Assembly (NCBI GenBank): GCA_937937835.1
Contig: CALDBJ010000122.1
Span: 1-16,767 of the forward strand
DNA from: an uncultured Collinsella sp.
GTDB taxonomy: Bacteria; Actinomycetota; Coriobacteriia; Coriobacteriales; Coriobacteriaceae
Length of the DNA: 16,767 bases
Reading direction: 5' to 3'
This document shows positions 1 to 6,289 of the stretch, piece by piece. Both the position numbers and the translations under genes were made by a program. The notes under the pieces are model-generated. The model was not told the DNA's origin, searched no databases, and saw only the letters and a list, made by a program, of their open reading frames with translations. Position 1 is the stretch's first letter; the number at the start of each line of letters is the position of its first letter.

Positions 1-171
1 CGCACATGTGCGGATGAATGTGGGAGGTGTTCGGATGAAGTCGATAATCAAGGCTGCTCCCAGATGTGGATGTAGTAAAGCGAATGTATCTTCAGTATGA
101 TTAAGAAATGCTAAAGTAGGCGCGAAAAGCGCTGACAAAACGTTTTACGGCTGCATTGATGTGGAGGCACG

Positions 172-1039
172 ATGACATCGCGGTATCAGATTGTTTGTAT
201 GGTGGTCGATCGCGGCAGTCTTAAGGGCGCGGCGGACGAGCTGGGTTATACGCAAAGTGCGGTGAGCCAGGCCGTCAAAGCGCTCGAGCGCGAGCTGGGT
301 ACCACGCTTATCGAGCGCGGAAAGCAGGGCGTTACGCTTACGCGCGACGGTAAACAATATCTGCCGTACCTGCGCCAGATCGTGACTGCCGAGGCCGAGC
401 TCGAGGGCAAGCGCCAGGAGCTGCTGGGGCTTTCGTCGACCGATATTCGCATTGCGACGTTTACCAACGTGAGTCGAACCGTGTTGCCGCGCGTGATCCG
501 CGACTTTGGGGCCCTGCATCCGGGCGTGCACTTTACCCTCAAGCAGGGCGATTACACGCGCAACGCCCAGTGGGTGCACGATGGCGTGGTTGACTTTTGC
601 TTTACGGCACGCGGGTTTACCGCTGGTCTCGAGAAGCGCGTGGTCTATCACGACGAGTTGGTAGCATTATTGCCGGCCGCGCATCCACTGACGGCAAAGG
701 AAAAAGGTGACACTCGCCGACCTGGCGTCCGAGCCGTTTGTGCTGCTGGATAAGGGCGAACAGAGCCTGGTGCTCGATGCATTTGCTGCGCATGGCCTGT
801 CGCCGTATGTGACGAGTGAGGTGACCGACGACTACACCATCATGGCGATGGTGGAGGAGGGCCTAGGCGTGAGCATGCTATATCGCCGTACCGTTGAGGG
901 CATGCGAGCCGATATTCGCGTGCGGCCCATCGTGCACGCCCCCTCGCGCGACGTAGTGGCAGCCTGGCGCAGTTGGGACACCATGCCTATCGCCACGAGG
1001 CGCTTTATCGACTACATGAGCTCACATATTGTCAATTAA
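172..1039 (+). pseudogene. LysR-family transcriptional regulator, frameshifted
   Basis: This is a LysR-type DNA-binding regulator read in two frames. Frame one (172-753) gives the N-terminal winged helix-turn-helix (about residues 5-60, with GYTQSAVSQAVKALE) and the first part of the effector-binding domain. The homologous reading resumes in the next frame just before position 707 (VTLADLASEPFVLLDKGEQ) and ends at TAA 1037-1039. Removing one A from the A5 run at 701-705 restores a continuous protein of about 288 residues, the normal family length, with AKEKVTLAD across the join. The start is ATG 172 with GGAGG just upstream. It converges on the MATE exporter, leaving only 27 bases between the stops, so control of that exporter is possible but unproven. 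The extra A may be a real mutation, a phase-variable slip or a sequencing error. Confidence 0.85.
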
Positions 1040-1066
1040 TGACTGGCGTGGCGTTGAGTGCGGTGT

Positions 1067-2449
1067 TTAGCGGGCTGTCGCTTTGGCTTGGGTGGCGCGA
1101 TAGGTGCGTGCCGGGTGGCAGAGCAATACCGCTACGACCATAAAGAACGCCGTGGTGCCCAGGCTGATGGGGTAGACCATCATGATGTTCGCAAAGGTGC
1201 GGAAGTGCGGGAACACGCAGAACACCCAGTAGAAGCGGATGCCGCAGACGCAGATCATGGTGATGAGGGCGGGCGTGAGCGAGATACCAAAGCCGCGCAG
1301 GTAGCCCGACATGTTTTCGTAGAACATGCTAAAGGCGTACGCCGGGAAGATCGAACATACGCGGATATAGCCGATCGAGACGATGTTGGGATCGCTGTTG
1401 AACAGCGACAAGATCTCGCGCCCCAGGCCGACAATAACGATAATCGTGGTGAGCGCGACGATACCGCCTTCGACTAGGCAGACCTTGAGCGTCTTGGTGC
1501 AACGGTCGATCTGGCGGGCACCGTGGTTTTGTCCCACAAAGGTGGTGCAAGCCTGACTAAAGCTGTTGAGCAGGTTGTAGCACACGTACTCCAGGCTCAT
1601 GGCGGCGCTCGATGCGGCCATGACTTCGGTGCCAAGGCTGTTGATGGCAGACTGGATGATGATGTTGGCGACGGCAAAGACAGCGCTTTGGATGCCGGCG
1701 GGCAGGCCAATCTTGACGATGCGCTTGAGGGCGACGGGGTCGATAGCCAGGTCGCGTGGGGTGACGCGGACGACGGAGTCGGTCTTGAGTAGGCGGATAA
1801 AGAGCGTAGCGGCGCTGACGGTGTAAGCGATGGCGGTGGCGATGGCGACGCCCGCGACGCCCCAGTGGAGTACAGGGACAAAGATGAGGTCCAGGCCAAT
1901 GTTTAGGACGGTGGACACGGCAAGCGCCTGCAGCGGCATGCGGGTGATGCCGACGGAGCGGAAGATCGCGGCCTCAAAGTTGTAGAGCAAGATCGAGGGC
2001 ATGCTGAGCAAAAAGACGCGCAGGTAGAGCGAAGCGAGCGGCATGGTCTCGGCAGGCACGTTGAGCGCAGCGAGCATGGGCTCGGCAAAGATCTCGCCCA
2101 GTGCGATGACGACAAAGCCCACGAGCGCCATTAAAATCGAGGTATGGACGGCGCGTTTGACCATGTTCTGATCGTTGCGGCCGATAGCGTTGGCGATGAC
2201 CACGTTGGAGCCAAGCGACATGCCTATAAAAAGGTTGAGCATAAGACTGGTAAGCGGAACATTGGAGCCGACCGCCGCCATGGCGAGGGTTCCCTGGTCG
2301 CCCGAGAAGTTACCGATGATGACCGTGGCGATGAGGTTCGACAGCTGCTCCAAGATGCTCGTGGCGGCCACGGGGAAGGCGAACAGGGGAATATTGCGCC
2401 ATAGCGAGCCGGTGGTCATGTCAATGTGCTTAGATGCGGTGTCTGCCAT
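1067..2449 (-). CDS. MATE family multidrug/Na+ antiporter
   Basis: This is an integral membrane exporter of the MATE (NorM/DinF-like) family, which expels cationic drugs or metabolites using a Na+ or H+ gradient. The protein has 460 residues, the usual family length. About twelve hydrophobic segments are visible in two similar halves, each beginning with a helix of the type P-L-F-A-F-P-V-A or I-V-K-I-G-L-P-A-G. The N-terminal half has ATVIIGNFSG and MSLGSNVVIANAIG, typical MATE helix 1-2 sequences. The start is ATG at 2447-2449 on the minus strand, with a modest GAGAG ribosome site. No terminator is evident between its stop and the converging LysR gene. The substrate cannot be read from the sequence. 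Confidence 0.9.
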   Translation of the reverse strand: MADTASKHIDMTTGSLWRNIPLFAFPVAATSILEQLSNLIATVIIGNFSGDQGTLAMAAVGSNVPLTSLMLNLFIGMSLGSNVVIANAIGRNDQNMVKRAVHTSILMALVGFVVIALGEIFAEPMLAALNVPAETMPLASLYLRVFLLSMPSILLYNFEAAIFRSVGITRMPLQALAVSTVLNIGLDLIFVPVLHWGVAGVAIATAIAYTVSAATLFIRLLKTDSVVRVTPRDLAIDPVALKRIVKIGLPAGIQSAVFAVANIIIQSAINSLGTEVMAASSAAMSLEYVCYNLLNSFSQACTTFVGQNHGARQIDRCTKTLKVCLVEGGIVALTTIIVIVGLGREILSLFNSDPNIVSIGYIRVCSIFPAYAFSMFYENMSGYLRGFGISLTPALITMICVCGIRFYWVFCVFPHFRTFANIMMVYPISLGTTAFFMVVAVLLCHPARTYRATQAKATAR

Positions 2450-2517
2450 ACGCTCTCAATCTCTAATATGCTCTTTCGTGCTTATTTGCGCAGACGATGA
2501 TACTCCTAATGCAGCCA

Positions 2518-2573
2518 GCCGGCACTTAGGGACGTTCCTTTTCTGCCGGCAGCTGGGGACACTCCTTGTCTCT
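2518..2573. repeat. REP-like hairpin element with two GGGAC cores
   Basis: GCCGGCA at 2518-2524 pairs with TGCCGGC at 2544-2550. The enclosed segment carries AGGGACGTTCCTTTT. A second, related core GGGGACACTCCTTGTC follows at 2556-2571. The motif resembles the hairpins at 3458-3494, 8287-8319 and 12015-12047, so it looks like a dispersed extragenic repeat. It sits between the divergent MATE and rlmA genes. Confidence 0.5.
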
Positions 2574-2640
2574 TCTATGACTAGGTGGGGAAGGCGTGCG
2601 ACAATGGTGGGCGTTGTGTTGTTCGCGCTAAGGAGTTGCC

Positions 2641-3456
2641 ATGTTGTTGTGTCCCGTTTGCCATGAACCGTTGGTGGACGACGAGCGCGGTGCTGCATGC
2701 GCGGGCGGACACCGGTTTGACCGTGCGCGCGAGGGCTATCTATATCTGCTGCGCTCGTCCAAGAGCGGCGACTCCATGGGCGATCCCAAGTCGCAAGCGC
2801 GCAGCCGTCGTGACTTTCTGAACCGTGGATACTACGCGCCGTTGCGCGACGCAATGGTTGAGTTGGCGCGCAAGCAGGTGTCTGGGCGCGCCGCGTCTGT
2901 GAACGGCCCCATGACGCTGCTCGATATTTGCTGTGGCGAGGGCTACTACACCAGCGCCATGGGCGCGGTGCCGGGCGTGGATGCTTACGGTTTCGACCTG
3001 GGCAAAGAGATGGTGCGCTTGGCGGCCAAGCGCGGCGATGCGACCTACTTCGTGGCCAACATGAAGGACATCCCTGTGGCCGATGGCGCCTTCGATATGG
3101 TGACCGAGCTCTTCGCTCCCTTTAACGAGCGCGAGTTTGCCCGCGTGCTGGCGCCGGAGGGTTCGCTCTACACCGTGGTGCCGGGTGCCCGTCATCTGTT
3201 TGGGCTCAAGGAGGTGCTCTACGACACGCCGTACCTTAACGATGAGAAGCTGCCGAAGACCACCGAGCTCGAGTTAGTCGGAACGCAGCGGGTATCTGCG
3301 AATATTACGCTTCAGACCCAGGCCGATATCGAGGCGGTGTTCCAGATGACGCCGTACTACTATCGCACACGCCCTGCCGACAAAGAGCGCCTGGCAAATT
3401 TGGATACCCTTCAAACCGACATCGACTTCATCATCGCCGAGTACCGCCACAGCTAA
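2641..3456 (+). CDS. rlmA: RlmA-type 23S rRNA (guanine-N1) methyltransferase
   Basis: This is a SAM-dependent enzyme expected to methylate N1 of a guanine in 23S rRNA helix 35 (G745 for the E. coli type, G748 for the TlrB type, which confers tylosin resistance). The protein has 271 residues. The N-terminal zinc finger uses C4, C7, C20 and H24 and is followed by FDRAREGYLYLL. The family sequence GDSMGDPKSQARSRRDFLNRGYY lies near residues 43-65. SAM motif I is LDICCGEGYYT (94-104), and motif IV lies near ELFAPFNEREF. The start is ATG 2641 with TAAGGAG five bases upstream. A REP-like hairpin and then a terminator follow the stop. The sequence alone does not separate the G745 from the G748 subtype. 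Confidence 0.88.
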   Translation: MLLCPVCHEPLVDDERGAACAGGHRFDRAREGYLYLLRSSKSGDSMGDPKSQARSRRDFLNRGYYAPLRDAMVELARKQVSGRAASVNGPMTLLDICCGEGYYTSAMGAVPGVDAYGFDLGKEMVRLAAKRGDATYFVANMKDIPVADGAFDMVTELFAPFNEREFARVLAPEGSLYTVVPGARHLFGLKEVLYDTPYLNDEKLPKTTELELVGTQRVSANITLQTQADIEAVFQMTPYYYRTRPADKERLANLDTLQTDIDFIIAEYRHS

Positions 3457-3457
3457 C

Positions 3458-3494
3458 AACCTGCCAAAAAGGGACAGGTTTATTTTGGTAGGTT
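3458..3494. repeat. REP-like hairpin after rlmA
   Basis: AACCTGCCAAAA at 3458-3469 pairs with TTTTGGTAGGTT at 3483-3494 along 12 positions, with one G-T wobble. The 13-base loop contains AGGGACAGG. It begins one base past the rlmA stop and is a member of the GGGAC-core group. It may also help stop transcription. Confidence 0.6.
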
Positions 3495-3510
3495 TTATCT
3501 GGGCAAACGT

Positions 3511-3547
3511 AAAGGGCCGACCGCGGAGATGCGCGATCGGCCCTTTT
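3511..3547. terminator. Rho-independent terminator, probably bidirectional
   Basis: AAAGGGCCGA (3511-3520) pairs perfectly with TCGGCCCTTT (3537-3546) and runs into TTTTT on the plus strand. It lies between rlmA and the converging membrane-protein gene, and its symmetric A/T flanks could serve both. Confidence 0.85.
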
Positions 3548-3584
3548 TAGTTGCTTGGCTGCAGAGGTTATGAGAAGCGAGCGC

Positions 3585-3986
3585 TTACAGGCGGTCCTTG
3601 TTCTCGGCCTTAACGGCGTGTGCCTGCTGGACAAAGAACAGGTCGTACACCACGATGACAAAGGCGCCAAAGTTGATGGCGTCGCCGCCAAACGCGGGAA
3701 GCGTGAGCACCGCTTGGGCAAGCGTGGCGACCGCGGCAACAATACCGAGCTTAAACGCGCCGTCCACCTGCGAAGGCTTGTTGGCGCCCTTGACACCGGC
3801 GACGCCTGCAGCAAGGTCGACGAGACCCTTGGCGATAAGCACGACCGCTGCGAGCGTGGCGTACGAACCGTACGTGGAATCGAGACCGCCCGTGGCGATA
3901 CCGACGCCGGCGGTGACGAGGCTGGCGATGCCCAAAACGAAGTAGATGAGAGCAAGGATTTTGAGAGTCTTGCGAGTGAAGCTCAT
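3585..3986 (-). CDS. Small four-helix membrane protein of unknown function
   Basis: This is a 133-residue hydrophobic protein with about four membrane segments (near residues 8-32, 42-66, 76-97 and 103-122). It has a basic N-terminus (MSFTRKTLK) and a charged C-terminal tail (AENKDRL). The chosen start, ATG at 3984-3986, has AAAGGA upstream at good spacing. A longer reading to 4055 would add 23 residues that do not look like coding sequence and lack a ribosome site. I do not recognise a named family, and no catalytic or metal-binding motif is visible. It ends against the shared terminator after rlmA and appears to be transcribed alone. Confidence 0.75.
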   Translation of the reverse strand: MSFTRKTLKILALIYFVLGIASLVTAGVGIATGGLDSTYGSYATLAAVVLIAKGLVDLAAGVAGVKGANKPSQVDGAFKLGIVAAVATLAQAVLTLPAFGGDAINFGAFVIVVYDLFFVQQAHAVKAENKDRL

Positions 3987-4213
3987 GGCTGGTCCTTTCG
4001 ATACGAGTACGCCAACTTGGCGCACCCAATGTATTGCACATATGGTGAAGCACATTGTAGTTCAACGGGGCGATGCATGCGTTTGAAAGCGTCTCTTGCC
4101 TGTGCGGTCCAACCTTTCAAAAAGGAAAGCTGGGCGTAAGCCAAATCGATGGCAGCGTATGCGCGGCGCTGCGATGATGGGGCCATGGTAAGAGCTAGAC
4201 CGAAGGAGGAACC

Positions 4214-4357
4214 ATGATGTACGGAGCAGAGCAGGTACGTGAGGCGCGGTCGTTGGGAAGGCGCATGAGTGATTCCGTGATCGCTACTGTGTGCACGGGA
4301 TTGATGGCGGTGCTTTGTATTGCGATGCTGTGGGCCATGTCGCATGTGGGACAATAG
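4214..4357 (+). CDS. 47-residue single-pass membrane micro-protein
   Basis: A short open frame starts at ATG 4214 (or ATG 4217) and ends at TAG 4355-4357. AAGGAGG lies at 4203-4209, an excellent ribosome site at near-ideal spacing. The product has a charged N-terminal half (EQVREARSLGRRMSD) and one hydrophobic segment (residues 21-42, SVIATVCTGLMAVLCIAMLW), ending in SHVGQ. The topology is that of a small membrane peptide. The function is unknown. It sits in the 434-base interval between the four-helix protein and rsmJ, 63 bases before rsmJ. The rest of the interval (3987-4200) shows nothing I can support. Confidence 0.5.
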   Translation: MMYGAEQVREARSLGRRMSDSVIATVCTGLMAVLCIAMLWAMSHVGQ

Positions 4358-4420
4358 CGGACGGTTGGGTGCCGACACAAACGGCGCTCACGTATTCGTT
4401 TTGCTTGCTAAGGAGTACCC

Positions 4421-5125
4421 ATGGGCGTCGTCGATCCCTTTTCTGTTGCTCGGTCCGCGGGGCTTGAGCTGATCGGGAAGTCCGAGGGCCTCACACTTAC
4501 CGACGGCACGATGGAGCTGCGTGCCGATTTTGGCCGCATGCTTCCACGGCTCAAGCAGGGCCGTCTGCAGCAAGAACTGCTGGTAAAGGCTGCGCGCGCA
4601 AAAGGCATCGAGAGCCCATGGGCGATTGACGCCACGGCAGGCTTTGGCGAGGATTCGCTGCTGCTGGCGGCCGCGGGCTTTACCGTCGATCTGTATGAGC
4701 AGGATTGCGTGATCGCGGCGCTCCTCAAGGATGCTTTGGATCGCGCGGCAGATGATCCGGTGCTTGCGACAGCCGTGGCGCGCATGCGCTTACATGCGGG
4801 CGAGGACAGCATTGCCGGCCTTTACCATACAGCTGAGCTGATCGGGCGGGGCGAGCTCACCGCTCCCGACGTGGTGTATCTGGACCCCATGTTTCCCGGA
4901 CGCACCAAGAGCGCGGCGGTTAAAAAGAAATTCCAACTCTTGCACCATCTGGAGCAGCCGTGCGCCGATGAGGAGACGCTGGTTGAGGCTGCGCTTGCGG
5001 TGCACCCGCGCAAGTTGGTTATCAAGCGGCCGGTGAAGGGGCCACTGCTTGCCGGTGTTAAGCCGAGCTATCAACTTGCGGGCAAGGCCGTTCGTTACGA
5101 TGTCTTGGTGCCGCCGCGCCCGTAG
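4421..5125 (+). CDS. rsmJ: RsmJ-type 16S rRNA (guanine-N2) methyltransferase
   Basis: This is a class I SAM-dependent methyltransferase of the RsmJ family, which in E. coli makes m2G1516 in 16S rRNA near the decoding region. The protein has 234 residues, slightly shorter than the E. coli enzyme (about 250). Family features are the LRADFGRM substrate-side segment (33-40), the SAM motif AIDATAGFGEDSLLLA (68-83), and YLDPMFPGRTKSAAVKKK (153-170), the RsmJ signature with the DPMFP catalytic motif. VIKRPVKGPLL follows later. The start is ATG 4421 with AAGGAG upstream. It converges on the zinc-ribbon gene with 48 bases between stops and no clear terminator. Confidence 0.9.
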   Translation: MGVVDPFSVARSAGLELIGKSEGLTLTDGTMELRADFGRMLPRLKQGRLQQELLVKAARAKGIESPWAIDATAGFGEDSLLLAAAGFTVDLYEQDCVIAALLKDALDRAADDPVLATAVARMRLHAGEDSIAGLYHTAELIGRGELTAPDVVYLDPMFPGRTKSAAVKKKFQLLHHLEQPCADEETLVEAALAVHPRKLVIKRPVKGPLLAGVKPSYQLAGKAVRYDVLVPPRP

Positions 5126-5173
5126 CTTGCGTGCGATGGTTGGCGCTCCGTCGGTGCCGTGCCGATGCGGTGC

Positions 5174-5470
5174 CTATTTCCAAGGGTGCGATGTCAGGTG
5201 CCAGCCGCCGCAGTATTCGCATTTGTAGCAGGCCAAACCGCGCCGCCCGCGGCTTTCGCAGTCGGCCATAACTGCCTCGGCCTCGGCGCGCGTGTCGTAA
5301 CGGTTTTTGCGTTCGCACGATTTGTAGCGCCAGGCCTCGTCGCGCTCGGCGTTCAGGGCGTCGCGGCGCTCGTCTTCGCGCGCAAACAGGTCGCTCATAT
5401 CGCCGCCCGTGGCAGCGCCCAAAAACTCGCTTTTGGCTTTTGACCAAGCGGCTCGCTTTTTGCTCCCCAT
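5174..5470 (-). CDS. Small zinc-ribbon protein with CxxCGGWHLTSHP ending
   Basis: This 98-residue basic, charged protein has a C-terminal Cys/His cluster: C81, C84, C87, H91 and H95, in YKCEYCGGWHLTSHP, with a further C52 and C71. The arrangement suggests a single zinc ribbon, often found in small phage-like or accessory proteins. The middle (about 30-75) is charged and predicted helical, with the pattern RYDTRAEAEAVM. The start is ATG at 5468-5470, with a purine-rich GAGAGGGG upstream. A TTG start at 5491 would add seven residues but has no ribosome site. It is divergent from the GNAT gene across an inverted repeat. Function unknown; nucleic-acid binding is a guess. Confidence 0.7.
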   Translation of the reverse strand: MGSKKRAAWSKAKSEFLGAATGGDMSDLFAREDERRDALNAERDEAWRYKSCERKNRYDTRAEAEAVMADCESRGRRGLACYKCEYCGGWHLTSHPWK

Positions 5471-5495
5471 CTGCTTCGTGCCCCTCTCCAAACGC

Positions 5496-5525
5496 TGGTA
5501 TCATTGCCCAATCAAAGTGATACCA
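5496..5525. promoter_or_regulatory. Operator-like inverted repeat in a divergent intergenic region
   Basis: TGGTATCA (5496-5503) and TGATACCA (5518-5525) are perfect 8-bp inverted repeats, centre to centre 22 bases apart. They lie between the divergent zinc-ribbon and GNAT genes, just where a dimeric regulator would overlap both promoters. No neighbouring regulator gene is obvious. Confidence 0.4.
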
Positions 5526-5544
5526 ATAAACGTGAGGTCGCCGC

Positions 5545-6036
5545 GTGATGATCAGAAAAACCCTCGATACCGACATTCCCGCCGTCATGGCTATCTATGA
5601 CACGGCCCGCGCCTTTATGCGCGCGCATGGCAACGCCACGCAGTGGCCCGAGGGCACGCCTTCTGCCGAGCAGCTGGCTGCCGATATCGCCGCCGGTGGC
5701 AGCTATGTGTGTGAAGTCGACGGCCGCGTGGTGGCGACGTTTGCCTTTTTACCGGGCCCGGACGAGTGCTATGACGTAATTGAGGACGGGCAATGGCGCA
5801 GCGACACTCCGTACGCCGTGCTGCACCGTGTGGCGTCCGACGGCACCGCGCACGGTATCGCGGCCGCGATGTTTGCCTTTGCCAAAGAGCGTGCCGATCA
5901 CCTGCGTATCGACACGCATCAGGATAACCTGCCCATGCAGGGTGCGAGTATTAAGGCGGGGTTTGAGCGCGCCGGCATCGTGTATGTGTCCGACGGCACC
6001 CCGCGCGTGGCGTTTGACTGGCTGCGTGAGGCATAA
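5545..6036 (+). CDS. GNAT family N-acetyltransferase
   Basis: This is an acyl-CoA-dependent N-acetyltransferase of the GNAT fold, 163 residues long. It starts MMIRKTLDTDIPAVMAIYD, the usual first strand and helix. Motif A is present in altered form, with LHRVASDGTAHGIAAAMFAFAKE where the typical acetyl-CoA loop is Q/RxxGxG/A. RIDTHQDNLPMQ and KAGFERAGIVYV form the C-terminal part common in gut actinobacterial and firmicute members. Two starts are possible: GTG 5545 (GAGG seven bases upstream) and ATG 5548 (ten bases); the GTG is listed for spacing. The substrate cannot be inferred. A strong terminator follows. Confidence 0.85.
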   Translation: MMIRKTLDTDIPAVMAIYDTARAFMRAHGNATQWPEGTPSAEQLAADIAAGGSYVCEVDGRVVATFAFLPGPDECYDVIEDGQWRSDTPYAVLHRVASDGTAHGIAAAMFAFAKERADHLRIDTHQDNLPMQGASIKAGFERAGIVYVSDGTPRVAFDWLREA

Positions 6037-6064
6037 GAGCGGGGACGCGTGTCAACAATTTGCA

Positions 6065-6102
6065 CGAACGAAAATGGCCCCGGGTGGGGCCATTTTCGTT
6101 CG
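6065..6102. terminator. Strong rho-independent terminator
   Basis: CGAACGAAAATGGCCCC (6065-6081) pairs perfectly with GGGGCCATTTTCGTTCG (6086-6102): 17 pairs around a GGGT loop. The A- and T-rich segments are built into the stem, so it could act in both directions. It separates the GNAT gene from the TetM-like gene. Confidence 0.85.
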
Positions 6103-6289
6103 CTGACTGTTTTGCAAGCCGGCTTTCGCAAGGCGCGAACCTACGAAAATCGCCGCGCGGCAACGCAGGGCGATGAGCTCGGTCGGGGGATAGGGCCCGC
6201 TTCGCCCACCGGCCCGTAAATTGTATCATCCAGTGTGGAATGAGGACGCCCGTTGCCGCGTGCGATGGGCTTGCAATAAGAGGAGAGCC

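Noticed and set aside
1..100. Open frames at the left edge, including ATG 35-100 (21 residues) with GGGAGGTG upstream, a frame ending at TAG 73-75, and the 12-bp palindrome CGCACATGTGCG at 1-12.
   Set aside because: Both frames run off the edge and are too short to judge; the palindrome's context is cut off.
137..146. AAAACGTTTT palindrome before the LysR gene.
   Set aside because: Ten symmetric bases are too short to call an operator without a second site or conservation.
4056..4200. Possible RNA gene in the gap before the micro-ORF (GTTCAA-like segment near 4060).
   Set aside because: No tRNA cloverleaf or stable structured RNA could be drawn around it.
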